A stretch of 64,000 bases of DNA from Bacteroides timonensis. Its GTDB lineage: Bacteria > Bacteroidota > Bacteroidia > Bacteroidales > Bacteroidaceae. The notes beneath the pieces are model-generated. The model worked only from the letters and a program-made list of their open reading frames with translations, did not search any database and was not told the DNA's origin. Positions 47,500 through 56,761 of this stretch are shown here, piece after piece (positions within the stretch are counted from its first letter, which is position 1; each line of letters begins with the position of its first letter). The translations under genes were made by a program, and so were the position numbers. Where the stretch lies: contig NZ_CBVI010000007.1 of assembly GCF_000513195.1 (NCBI RefSeq), positions 1-64,000 of the forward strand. The letters are read 5' to 3'.

Positions 47500-49955
47500 T
47501 TTTTACTTCCAAAACGTTGCTCCAGATATTTCTCCAGATTATAAGTTCCCGGAGAATTTCGCAATACAGTACCATCTTTTTCTATCCACTCATAATGAGG
47601 GATACCATTAAAGTGAAATAATTGGCGGAGATAGTTGTAATCTGCCTGGGGGATACGATAACAAGCCTCACCTTTCAAATTCTTTTCCACATACTCATTA
47701 TAAGTCTTTTCGGGACTTTCACGATCACTGGTGATGTATATGAACTGGAATTCCGGATGATCTTTATACTGTTGGCGCAAACCGGCAGTATGTTCAATAC
47801 CTCCACGACAGGGACCACAGAACGTTGCCCAGAAATCTACAAATAGAGCTTTGCCCGCATGGGCTTTAATAATATTACGGAAGATGTCCGTAGCGGGCCC
47901 TTCAGGCAGAGTGTAAGTACTATCGTTTTGTTGCGGAAACGCTTTGGCATACAAACGTTCCGCCTCAGCAAACATGAACGGATGGCTGATTAACTGTTTT
48001 TCTTTCTCCAACAGGCTACGGGCACCTTCCCTATCCAATTGTTTTAAATCAAAAGGAAGACTACGCAAAGTAATGATCTGCGAAACCAACGGAATATATC
48101 CGACTATGGTATCCAATCGTCCAGATTTTTCTCTTTGATTTTCAAAGAATTGATTTATTCTCATTCTTTTTTCATCTTCTGCTCTCTGATTTTCATCAAT
48201 AGATACAGAAATACAATTCTTTGACTCGTTTTCTTTCCGATAAGCTTCGAATAAATCTTTGTATTTCTCCGTAAGTTCTTTCCATATCTTCGCCTCCTCA
48301 ACGAGTTCGCTCATCTCTCTTGTCACAGTCTTACCTGCTCTTTCTTCGCTATCTTTTCGCATTTTTTCCTGCTCGGGAGTCAATACTACACCATTCTTCT
48401 TCAAATAAGTAAGAACAGATTTTTCAGGATATTTATAGGTAATCTTTCCCATTTCAACAGTCGTAGTGTCACCCATAGCCCTGCCAAAATCCATATACTC
48501 AAGGCGGTTGATAAACGTACTAAAATTCCTGTCCGCTACGATAAGACTGTCGTTAAGCGGCATCTGTCGTAAGAAGTGGTAATAAGTTGAATCTTCCTTA
48601 ACCTTCAGAACCTCGTTATCTTTATTCTCTCGTGCCAGATAAGCTCTGTCCATTACAAAGTCCAGCATCTTACAACCTTGGGAAATCTTTGCCATATTTC
48701 TCACCAGGCGTGCCGCCTTTCCCACATACCGATTGACAGCTATAAGTGAGTCAGTCTGCTCTAACCAACGACGAAACATGGGTTCGCAACGCTCTGCAAA
48801 TAGCGCAGGAGTCAGCTCTTTCTGCATCTTCGAGAAATCTTCATAACGGAATACGAATAAATCATCCACATATTTCAATGCCCTTCCTATATATGCAGTA
48901 GGTCCCATGTATTGGACATTATGAAGAGGATAATAATAATCACGGGCACGACTACGTGCCATTACAGCTTCCCAATCTACATACATTGTTACAGTTTGCC
49001 CCGGCTCTATATAAAAGGGCAACCAGTTATTATTGAACAAAACCGAACTTACCATAGGGTAGTTGACCTCGAACTTACACTCAAACCTTCCATTGGGTTG
49101 CAGAGTCACTACCATCGGATAGTCTTCTCTTGTCAGATCATTGGAAACATAAATCAGACCGTTGGTAAAGCCTAATTTCTGATCATAACCGGCAATGTAT
49201 CCTTGCAGGCAAACACTATCACGACGGAATACCGGACTCTCATTCTCTTCAACCTGCATCGCCTTCATGCTTCCCGCGTCCCGCGAATAAAGCCGGGCGG
49301 GTTCTTTATCTTTCTTTATCCGGCACAGGCCATTCTTTTGCGGGGTAAGTTCCAGTTCCACTTTATCGCCCCGGTCATCTTTCAAAGTCAACAGCATGCT
49401 TTTGCCTTTCTGGCGGATTGCTTCGTACTGATAGAAACGGTTGTCCATGACAGCAAGAGAATCGTATATGCCGAAAGCCCATTCATAACAGTCATCCATT
49501 CCCATCCAGTTGCCGGAAACTTTATCGAAAAGTGAGGCTTTGGCATCTTTCTTTTCCAAAGATATATAGTACGTATTGAGTTCGTCATGATCAGACTCAA
49601 GCAAGTGGATTTCTTTTGTCTCCTTAGGAAGTGGAGGAAAGATAAGCACAAAATCCAACGTACCGGAATCTGGTGTATACACCTCTTTTTCTAATTCAAA
49701 GTTTTCACTACCGGTTATATAATACTTCTTACCAGTAATCGCATCTTCCAAATGAGTATCTTTGCCTGTTTTTACCCACCAATGTGGACGGAAAATAACA
49801 TGGATATGCAACCTCGTTGCATCCGGAGTACGTTCAATACGAGTAATATTATAGATACTGCCCGAACGGAATTTAAACTTAGGATTGTCGATCACATTTT
49901 GTGCCTGAAGCATACCAGTAATGCAAAGCAGGAGAAGGAAAATAAGTTTTCTCAT
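47496..49955 (-). CDS. Large TlpA-family protein with C-terminal thioredoxin domain
   Basis: Secreted 819-aa protein (signal peptide ends near LQAQ). Residues 20-250 form beta-rich domains, about 250-640 a largely helical region (charged coiled stretches near 540-620), and about 660-819 a TlpA-like thioredoxin fold with Cys713 and Cys716 in FWATFCGPC. Such Bacteroides proteins probably mediate periplasmic disulfide exchange or redox sensing, but no substrate is known. Promoter -7 element TATATTTG at 50010-50017. Confidence 0.85.
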   Translation of the reverse strand: MRKLIFLLLLCITGMLQAQNVIDNPKFKFRSGSIYNITRIERTPDATRLHIHVIFRPHWWVKTGKDTHLEDAITGKKYYITGSENFELEKEVYTPDSGTLDFVLIFPPLPKETKEIHLLESDHDELNTYYISLEKKDAKASLFDKVSGNWMGMDDCYEWAFGIYDSLAVMDNRFYQYEAIRQKGKSMLLTLKDDRGDKVELELTPQKNGLCRIKKDKEPARLYSRDAGSMKAMQVEENESPVFRRDSVCLQGYIAGYDQKLGFTNGLIYVSNDLTREDYPMVVTLQPNGRFECKFEVNYPMVSSVLFNNNWLPFYIEPGQTVTMYVDWEAVMARSRARDYYYPLHNVQYMGPTAYIGRALKYVDDLFVFRYEDFSKMQKELTPALFAERCEPMFRRWLEQTDSLIAVNRYVGKAARLVRNMAKISQGCKMLDFVMDRAYLARENKDNEVLKVKEDSTYYHFLRQMPLNDSLIVADRNFSTFINRLEYMDFGRAMGDTTTVEMGKITYKYPEKSVLTYLKKNGVVLTPEQEKMRKDSEERAGKTVTREMSELVEEAKIWKELTEKYKDLFEAYRKENESKNCISVSIDENQRAEDEKRMRINQFFENQREKSGRLDTIVGYIPLVSQIITLRSLPFDLKQLDREGARSLLEKEKQLISHPFMFAEAERLYAKAFPQQNDSTYTLPEGPATDIFRNIIKAHAGKALFVDFWATFCGPCRGGIEHTAGLRQQYKDHPEFQFIYITSDRESPEKTYNEYVEKNLKGEACYRIPQADYNYLRQLFHFNGIPHYEWIEKDGTVLRNSPGTYNLEKYLEQRFGSKK

Positions 49956-50009
49956 GGTATAGTTGTATATAATTAATTCCTACTAAGGTTCAAAGATTGA
50001 TTACTCTGA

Positions 50010-50017
50010 CAAATATA
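50010..50017 (-). promoter_or_regulatory. Candidate -7 element for TlpA-like gene
   Basis: Minus-strand TATATTTG fits TAnnTTTG, 54 bp before the ATG at 49955. No TATCT pair is seen upstream, so this gene appears outside the shared regulon. Confidence 0.5.
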
Positions 50018-50117
50018 AGTAACATCTTCGGAAAAATCAATCAGAAACGATTAAATGATACTACAATCTTGTAATAATCATCAGCTCTTTCATATTTATG
50101 TTATTCGGATTACTCAT

Positions 50118-51866
50118 TTAAAAAAATTCCATGTCACCATACCCCATACGTTCGCCACTATGCAGTCGGTCGGCATCGAACTTGATAATGCGCCCCTTGG
50201 TAGCAGGGAAACGGATGGTTTGCCAAGTGGGGTTATTGACGATGTTCGAGAATTCGCCCGAAGCAAGCTTTGTCCAATGAACCCAATCGGATGAAGTCCA
50301 TAGGGTGTAGTGGGTAACAGTGCCATCGCTGCCATCCTGCGGAGGCAAATAGCGGAAACCGGTAAAAGTCTGCTCAGAGTCCCAGTCGATAAGTAGCTGA
50401 CGGGGATTGCTAAAAAATATGTGGAGAGCAGAAGACTTCTTCTCGCCGCTGTCAGGAATGCCGGCGGTCAACTCAGGGGCAAGATAAACACCGAGTTTCT
50501 TGATGACGGGTTGTGCCTTCGCGTCGATGATGGTAAAGCGGAGCTTCGTAGTAGTGATGGTCGGGAAGCAGATGATACGGCGGTAACCAATGGTGGTTAG
50601 ACCGTCGCCATGTTCTACAAGCTCATCTTTGAGAGGCAACCACTGACCATCGACATGGGCTTCGAGTGTGAACTTTTTTACGCGTTGCCCCAGGGTGATG
50701 TCTTCCTCTGCGAGAAAACGGTTAAAGATGGTGGGCTGGGTGAAATCAAGGATAGTGGTAATGGTTTTGCCATCACCCGTACTATTACGAGTGATAGTGG
50801 CCTTTTCGACCAGATTGTCCTTGAACACTTGGTCAATCATCTTTGCAAATGCGATACCACGCAAGCTGTCGTTAGGATGAATACGACCGTTGGGGGCAAT
50901 GGGAAAGTTAAGTAGCAACGTAGAGTTGCGACCCACCGATTTGTAATAAGTATCCATCAGCTTCGACAGACTTTTTACGTGCTCGTTTTCCGTATCGTGG
51001 TAGAACCAGCCTGGACGGATACTCGTGTTCGTTTCGCCAGGACACCATACGTCGCCGTTCTCCACCCCGAAGTGCAGCATATGAAAAGGAGTATCTCCCT
51101 TGCTCGGCATCAGGCTCCAGTTTGTTTCGCCCACATAGCCCGCTTCGGTACCTACCCAGCGCAAGTCTCCACGATTGCCGCCGTCATTCCATATCACCGC
51201 TTTGGGCTGGAGTTCGCGAATCATACGGAACGTCTCTTCCCACTGGTAGTAAGTCTTCGCGTCGATGCGTCGTGCCTCGTTCGCACCACCATACCAACCG
51301 TCGCCTCCATTGGCCCCGTCGAACCACACTTCAAAGATGTCGCCATAGTTAGTCAACAACTCGCGCAACTGGTTGCGGAAGTATTCGACATACGCTGGAC
51401 GACCGTACTCGGAATGGTTACGGTCCCAAGGTGAAAGATAAACGGCAAACTTCAGTCCCTCCTCGCGACAAGCGTCGGCCAGCTCGCGTACAACATCCCC
51501 TTTTCCGTTCTTCCACGGTGTGTTCTTCACCGAGTACTCCGTGTAAGCCGAGGGCCACATGCAAAAGCCGCAGTGATGTTTGGCAGTGAAGATGATACCC
51601 CGCATACCTGCTTGTTTGCACACACGTACCCACTGCCGACAATCGAGGGCAGAGGGGTTGAATAGCTCTAAGGCTTCATTGCCAAAACCCCACTCTTGGT
51701 CAGTGTAAGTATTCAGCGAGTAATGGATAAACACATACATCTCCATATCCTGCCACCTCAATTGGTTCTCACTGGGAACCGGTCCGTAGGAGGCAGATGT
51801 CTCAACTTGCGCTGTTGTCATCATCGCAACACACAGCATCATTGTTATAACTGCTAATCTTTTCAT
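50118..51866 (-). CDS. GH29 alpha-L-fucosidase with discoidin-like C-terminus
   Basis: Secreted 582-aa enzyme; signal peptide ends near MMTTAQ. The barrel (about 30-370) has IFTAKHHCGFCMWPS near 92-106 and nucleophile Asp183 in FEVWFDGANGG. A C-terminal beta-domain follows, and from about 440 there is an F5/8C-like module ending GYGDMEF. Removes alpha-L-fucose (subfamily B-like by motif context; uncertain). ATG at 51866 is chosen because the signal peptide begins there; the frame stays open to 51986 only through the decayed GH43 tail. One sampled line is about 58% G+C, well above neighbours, suggesting transfer. Confidence 0.9.
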   Translation of the reverse strand: MKRLAVITMMLCVAMMTTAQVETSASYGPVPSENQLRWQDMEMYVFIHYSLNTYTDQEWGFGNEALELFNPSALDCRQWVRVCKQAGMRGIIFTAKHHCGFCMWPSAYTEYSVKNTPWKNGKGDVVRELADACREEGLKFAVYLSPWDRNHSEYGRPAYVEYFRNQLRELLTNYGDIFEVWFDGANGGDGWYGGANEARRIDAKTYYQWEETFRMIRELQPKAVIWNDGGNRGDLRWVGTEAGYVGETNWSLMPSKGDTPFHMLHFGVENGDVWCPGETNTSIRPGWFYHDTENEHVKSLSKLMDTYYKSVGRNSTLLLNFPIAPNGRIHPNDSLRGIAFAKMIDQVFKDNLVEKATITRNSTGDGKTITTILDFTQPTIFNRFLAEEDITLGQRVKKFTLEAHVDGQWLPLKDELVEHGDGLTTIGYRRIICFPTITTTKLRFTIIDAKAQPVIKKLGVYLAPELTAGIPDSGEKKSSALHIFFSNPRQLLIDWDSEQTFTGFRYLPPQDGSDGTVTHYTLWTSSDWVHWTKLASGEFSNIVNNPTWQTIRFPATKGRIIKFDADRLHSGERMGYGDMEFF

Positions 51867-51907
51867 TATATAGTTTGGTCTATCGTATTGGTACTCATTT
51901 TTTGCAT

Positions 51908-52817
51908 TTATCGGCTCATTCCCTTCTCCGTCAGGGTGATGGGTTTGATGGTGCCATCCGGGTTGAATCGTAATTCTTCCACACATACCTGACGCCTACA
52001 GTCACCCCATATAGCAGTCGCCATTTCCCCATGCAATGTATGCTTGTCCATCATCGTCAATAAAGACTGTTGGGTCTATATCAGCATTCGAACGATGGGA
52101 ATCTGGGGTCATATCGTCGGTAACGATGGAAGGTTCCGTGAATATCGGATACTGACCTACCACCCTTTCTTTTCCCACACCACTGAAGGCGATTCCTTTG
52201 ATGTCGCCACGGCGAACCTGCAAAGAATTAGGAAATCCACCAGGGAACCCACGCCCCACAATCCATCGAGAGACGTTATAACGTAAAGCATAGCCGGGAT
52301 ATGTAACCGATGCAGATTCCGTTTTGCCTGTCAATTCATTCTTCACTGTAAGAGTCAGCGTAGATTCGTGTCGCTTTTTATGGTGAACGGCACCAACTTT
52401 CACCTCATTCCACACACCTTTTTTCACCCTGTCACCAGCTACTATACGATGAAGCTTACCTTTTTCGCCTTTTATTTCAGCAAAGACTTGTTCCGTTCCC
52501 GGATCGAAGCCAATGTTAAGGTCGGCAAACATCTCTCCATTCACACCTTCTTTGCAAAGAAAAGCCTGTTCTGTTAGCAAAGTATTGAAACGCATTGACA
52601 TAGATATATCAAAACTTTCACGATAATCCACATAGAAAAGTCTCGTACGATTGCTGGTAACAAGCTCCTTACAATCCATACTAATAATTGTGTCGGAATT
52701 TTGAATGCCAAAATCTATCCAACCGCCCTTTATGGATACTTGCGCATTCAGAGTTGTTGTACCAACAAAAGCCCATGCCATTAAGAATGATTTTCCAAGA
52801 GATAGATACCTTTCCAT
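51908..52817 (-). pseudogene. GH43 remnant with LamG-like N-terminus and internal deletion
   Basis: A readable frame runs from 52817 to a TGA at 52002: signal peptide, LamG/concanavalin-like domain (about 25-205), then a GH43 fragment with [21 protein letters not shown]. It stops at CYMG. In another frame the downstream sequence gives RRQVCVEELRFNPDGTIKPI up to a TAA at 51908, the usual GH43 C-terminal block. About 120 residues with the EGPW acid are missing between them, and the DPAPM base region is missing before DIDP. It cannot be a working GH43. Immediately upstream of GH29 in the same direction. Confidence 0.85.
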
Positions 52818-52926
52818 TATTTTTTAGTTTTGAGGATAAAGATAGTATAAAAAAAGAAGAACTTTTATTTTGAATAAATATTTTTCGAAAACTGATACTC
52901 TAAGAGTAAAGCATCCTTTCGGAAGG

Positions 52927-52999
52927 GCTACACCCTTTATATGAAAAGGTGTAGCCATGAGACTAAAAGGGTGTAGCCATCCGGACAAAAAGGTGTAGC
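52927..52999. repeat. 22-bp repeats of GGTGTAGC
   Basis: GGTGTAGC occurs at 52948, 52970 and 52992, spaced exactly 22 bp, each preceded by AAAA or AAAAG. An inverted copy, GCTACACCC, starts at 52928 and can pair with the first repeat. The array lies in the 296-bp gap after the GH5-GH43 gene. Otherwise this gap is AT-rich and shows no gene or TATCT pair. Confidence 0.85.
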
Positions 53000-53113
53000 T
53001 CTTTCAAAGCATGGATACAAGTACCTGTAAGCCGGATTACAGTATCCTTATAAATACGTTTTCAAAGAAATAGATTGCCCACTTATGTAAACTAATCAGA
53101 TTCTATCATCTGA

Positions 53114-56100
53114 TTACTTCAATATGGCAATCTTCTCTCTTCCCACAATATAAATTCCTGCAGGCAAATCCCGGATCACCTCACTTCTACGCACCTGAGT
53201 GCGGAGCTTGATTCCCGTAATGGTATAGACATCTACCAGAGGATCTTTCTCCATGGTCACATCCTCGATACCAGTAGGATCTTCGTAATCATCGGAATTA
53301 GTCAGATAGACTTTCTCTATGACAATGGGCTTTCCTCCTAACGACCAAAAACCTACAATATAAATATGGCTCGGATCAAGTTTCACTTTGGGATTACCCT
53401 TATACATATTATTCAAATCAACAACCACTTGCTTACTACTCTTGATTTCATATTCGACAGCTCCCGACCAATAGTTATTCTCATCAAACAAACGGAATGA
53501 AGCACCGTTGTCCGAGTTATCATTGCCCATTTTTGCCACAACGTATTTATATTCTGATAAATCGATACCGTTATCGTACCACCAGCCACCGAAACCATAC
53601 TGTCCGGTCACCAATGTATGTGTATTCTCATCAAAAGAACCGGTCTCCCAAATATTGGGGTTAAATAATTCTGCGGTTAGTGGAAAGGTAGAAGAAGTGA
53701 CATGAATCGTCAAAGACTGGCGGTCACCCAATGGACCTTTGTAGCTGATAACTATATCACTTTCTCCATCCTGCAAAGCCATTATATGCCCATTAGTTAC
53801 ACGTACTACATCCGGATTTTGATTTTCATAATCAGCCGCCATAGTGATATCTTCCGTATGGCCATCGGCATATATTCCCTTCACTGTAATTGTAGAAGAA
53901 CTTCCGGTAAGCAAAGTTAGCTCTTCATCTCCATTGATGGTCAATTCGGTTAAGGTCAGTGATTCTTCACTATAACCCTCAAAAGAATCGTCAAAATAGA
54001 ACTCTTCATCAAACTCCGGTTCGGTAGAGAACCAGTCTACATCTACATAGCCACCTGTCTGGACAGTTGCATAATTAAAGATAGCGAACTTATTGCCTGT
54101 GAATACCGTCAGATCGTACTTCATGTTCAAGTCATCTCCAAATTTTGTATAGGTTTTGTTGTCCAAGCTGTAATAGAAGCTTGCCTTACTCGTGCTGTAA
54201 TTGGCAATAACCCGCAGATAAATTACCGATTCAGTGACTACCTCTCCTATCTGCTCCGATTTTGCAGCCGACGATACTACAGGGGCAGTGGTATAAACCA
54301 ACCGCTTCTGTCCGTCTATGACTTTAATACCAATAAACGCATAAGGGTCCTGAAATACTGCCAATCCTGCCACATCGCCTTCCTGCATCTCGCCTATCTC
54401 CATCCTGACCGTGCCATAAGAATGTTCCAAGTCCTGAGGATACCCCAGAATTCTCTGAGTCAATGTGTTCTTGGCTTTATGTAGGCTGTCGGTAACATTT
54501 GCCGTATACAACCGCAAATAACCGGCATGTTCAGTCAACGACCATTTTGATCTGTCCGCATTATGATTCCATCCCCATTGCAGTCCTAATTTATAATGCC
54601 TGAAATTATCATTGGTAGGTAATGACTTTATGGGGTATTCCCTACCAACATCGGGCTTACGATAGGTAGTGACTCCTTTTCCGTTCTCACCAATTTCAGG
54701 CCAACCATCCACCCATTTTACGGGTTGCAGGTTAGGGAACCGTCCATAAGCACCTTTATCGTAGAAAAGCATAGTCCACCACTCTCCGGTCTGCGTTTCT
54801 ACCAAAGCTCCCTGATGAATGTTGTCATCGTCTATCAGCTTCTTTTCCTCATAAGGTCCATAGATATCCTTGGAGCGGAAAACAGTTTGAAAAGCAGGCC
54901 ATCCTCCATACGTAGAGTAGATGTAATAATACTCACCTATCTTATACAAACGGCTCCCTTCAAGTCCTTCGCGGAAAGACCATTTAACCACATCCTTATC
55001 TCTGCCGGGAATTTTATTGAAATCTGCATCCAATTCGGCTATGCGAAGCTGGTTGATACCGTAAACTACGTATATTTTATCATTATCAAAAAGCAATCCA
55101 CAATCATAAAAACCGTCATTCAGCTTCTTCTTTTCCCATTCACCTTCAATGTCGGTAGTGGTCAATAGGTATCCACCTTCATCCAGTGTAGTAAACAGAA
55201 GATAGAACTTGCCGTCATGATATTGAAGCGCTGTTGCCCACTGGCCGCGACTGTAACGATTCTGACCATTTTCAAGATTATAACCATCGGATGCCTCTAT
55301 CCGCTCCAACGGATTACAGCAATACTCCCAGTTCACCAAATCATAAGATTTCAGAATGGTAGCTCCGGGAAAAATGAACATAGTAGTGGATACCATGTAG
55401 TACACATCATCCACACGGATTACATCCGGATCAGGGAAGTCACCGAATATAACAGGATTAGTGTATGTGCCATCCCCATTATCACTATGTGACTGATAAG
55501 TAAAATCAGGACGTGGATAATTCTCCTTTGCATATTCCTGATACCAGTGATAGGTAGGCCACGGACAAGCTTCCGGATCAGTCAGGAAGGTGTATGCCTC
55601 TCCTTCGGCAGGTGGAGTATCTTTAAACTTCGCCAGCAAATCGGCACCCGTAAAAATAAGCCAGCTCACATTGCCCGAATTATCTACAATATGTTTCATA
55701 TTCGCTCCAAAACCCGGACCGCCAAATGTACCGGTATGGGCTTTCCCCCATGAAGCATTATATTTTGACGGCGCCCAATCCATTTCTGTTATCATGATAG
55801 GTGCGAATGCCGCTACCGGAGCTACGGAATCATCCCATCCCTGCTGGAAAGGTTCATATCCTCCTGTACTGGAACCACCGTCTCCATTTTCCCCGTCACT
55901 TCCCATCCAGCCCGGGTAAAGGTGAACAGCATAGCCAATATTTTCTCCCTCAATCGGATTCACAGCAAATCCTTTATACAATCCCTGATAACCCAAACCG
56001 GGTATCCAGAGAATATTATCACAGCCCTGTGCACGCATCGCATCTACCACCGACTGGAAATACTCTTTCAGTTTATCGAAGTGTCCCTGCGAACCGGCTC

Positions 56101-56731
56101 CATAAGTACCATCAGGCCCAAGTATATTAATCGGCTCGTTGGCCAGTTCAAACATAATATTGGGATGATTCTTTAATTTCGGATGCTGGGCTACATGTGT
56201 CCATACTTTAATAAGATACTGATTATACTCATCTCCTACGGCTATCTTTTCCGGACAGACTCCGGGAGGACGCATCACTACATAAAGCCCTTTTGAGACG
56301 GCATATTCCGTCATCGGAATAAAGACTCTATCAAGATAAGTTTTAAACCGGTTGAAATCGAATGCTGAAATATCATTCTCTCCTTCTACATGAATTCCCG
56401 GAGAATTTGACCAATACGGGTCCATGTGTAATCGAAGAAAATTCATTTTCCAACCGGCATCCATAATGTCGTCAATCAGTCCTTGATTGTATTTCAAGCA
56501 TTTTGCCACGTCATAATTGTCCCACTTCTGTCCCATCTCATTGAACCACGGACTATAGGTTTGTGCAAATCCATGTAAATTAACCTTATTCCCATGCGGG
56601 TCTACCAAATAACGGCCTTCGACATGCAATCTGGGCATTGGCATATCTTCCCATGCCCAAAGCGTGGAGGAAGACATCAAACAGCATAAAGCTATAAGAA
56701 ATTCGTAAAATACGTTTGTAATGTTTTTCAT
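53114..56731 (-). CDS. Bifunctional GH5-GH43 enzyme with Ig-like and C-terminal tail domains
   Basis: Secreted 1205-aa protein from the ATG at 56731 (a TTG two codons earlier is weaker). Signal peptide about 1-27. GH5 barrel about 35-400 with acid/base Glu199 (FELANEP) and nucleophile Glu316 (ITEMDW). GH43 propeller about 420-720 with Asp434 (DFPDPD), Asp543 (FYDCG) and Glu591 (LEGSR), then its beta-sandwich (to about 935). A Big_2-like Ig domain covers about 950-1040 and a jelly roll about 1045-1150. The last 50 residues (VYTITGIKL, LPAGIYIVG) resemble a T9SS-type sorting tail. An endo/exo pair acting on xylan or mannan side chains is inferred. Confidence 0.9.
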   Translation of the reverse strand: MKNITNVFYEFLIALCCLMSSSTLWAWEDMPMPRLHVEGRYLVDPHGNKVNLHGFAQTYSPWFNEMGQKWDNYDVAKCLKYNQGLIDDIMDAGWKMNFLRLHMDPYWSNSPGIHVEGENDISAFDFNRFKTYLDRVFIPMTEYAVSKGLYVVMRPPGVCPEKIAVGDEYNQYLIKVWTHVAQHPKLKNHPNIMFELANEPINILGPDGTYGAGSQGHFDKLKEYFQSVVDAMRAQGCDNILWIPGLGYQGLYKGFAVNPIEGENIGYAVHLYPGWMGSDGENGDGGSSTGGYEPFQQGWDDSVAPVAAFAPIMITEMDWAPSKYNASWGKAHTGTFGGPGFGANMKHIVDNSGNVSWLIFTGADLLAKFKDTPPAEGEAYTFLTDPEACPWPTYHWYQEYAKENYPRPDFTYQSHSDNGDGTYTNPVIFGDFPDPDVIRVDDVYYMVSTTMFIFPGATILKSYDLVNWEYCCNPLERIEASDGYNLENGQNRYSRGQWATALQYHDGKFYLLFTTLDEGGYLLTTTDIEGEWEKKKLNDGFYDCGLLFDNDKIYVVYGINQLRIAELDADFNKIPGRDKDVVKWSFREGLEGSRLYKIGEYYYIYSTYGGWPAFQTVFRSKDIYGPYEEKKLIDDDNIHQGALVETQTGEWWTMLFYDKGAYGRFPNLQPVKWVDGWPEIGENGKGVTTYRKPDVGREYPIKSLPTNDNFRHYKLGLQWGWNHNADRSKWSLTEHAGYLRLYTANVTDSLHKAKNTLTQRILGYPQDLEHSYGTVRMEIGEMQEGDVAGLAVFQDPYAFIGIKVIDGQKRLVYTTAPVVSSAAKSEQIGEVVTESVIYLRVIANYSTSKASFYYSLDNKTYTKFGDDLNMKYDLTVFTGNKFAIFNYATVQTGGYVDVDWFSTEPEFDEEFYFDDSFEGYSEESLTLTELTINGDEELTLLTGSSSTITVKGIYADGHTEDITMAADYENQNPDVVRVTNGHIMALQDGESDIVISYKGPLGDRQSLTIHVTSSTFPLTAELFNPNIWETGSFDENTHTLVTGQYGFGGWWYDNGIDLSEYKYVVAKMGNDNSDNGASFRLFDENNYWSGAVEYEIKSSKQVVVDLNNMYKGNPKVKLDPSHIYIVGFWSLGGKPIVIEKVYLTNSDDYEDPTGIEDVTMEKDPLVDVYTITGIKLRTQVRRSEVIRDLPAGIYIVGREKIAILK

Positions 56732-56761
56732 AAGCAATATTTTTAAATTATTCTGAGAAAA

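Noticed and set aside
51867..51986. Longer N-terminus for the GH29 fucosidase
   Set aside because: The extra 40 codons read through the GH43 remnant in another frame; the signal peptide starts at 51866.
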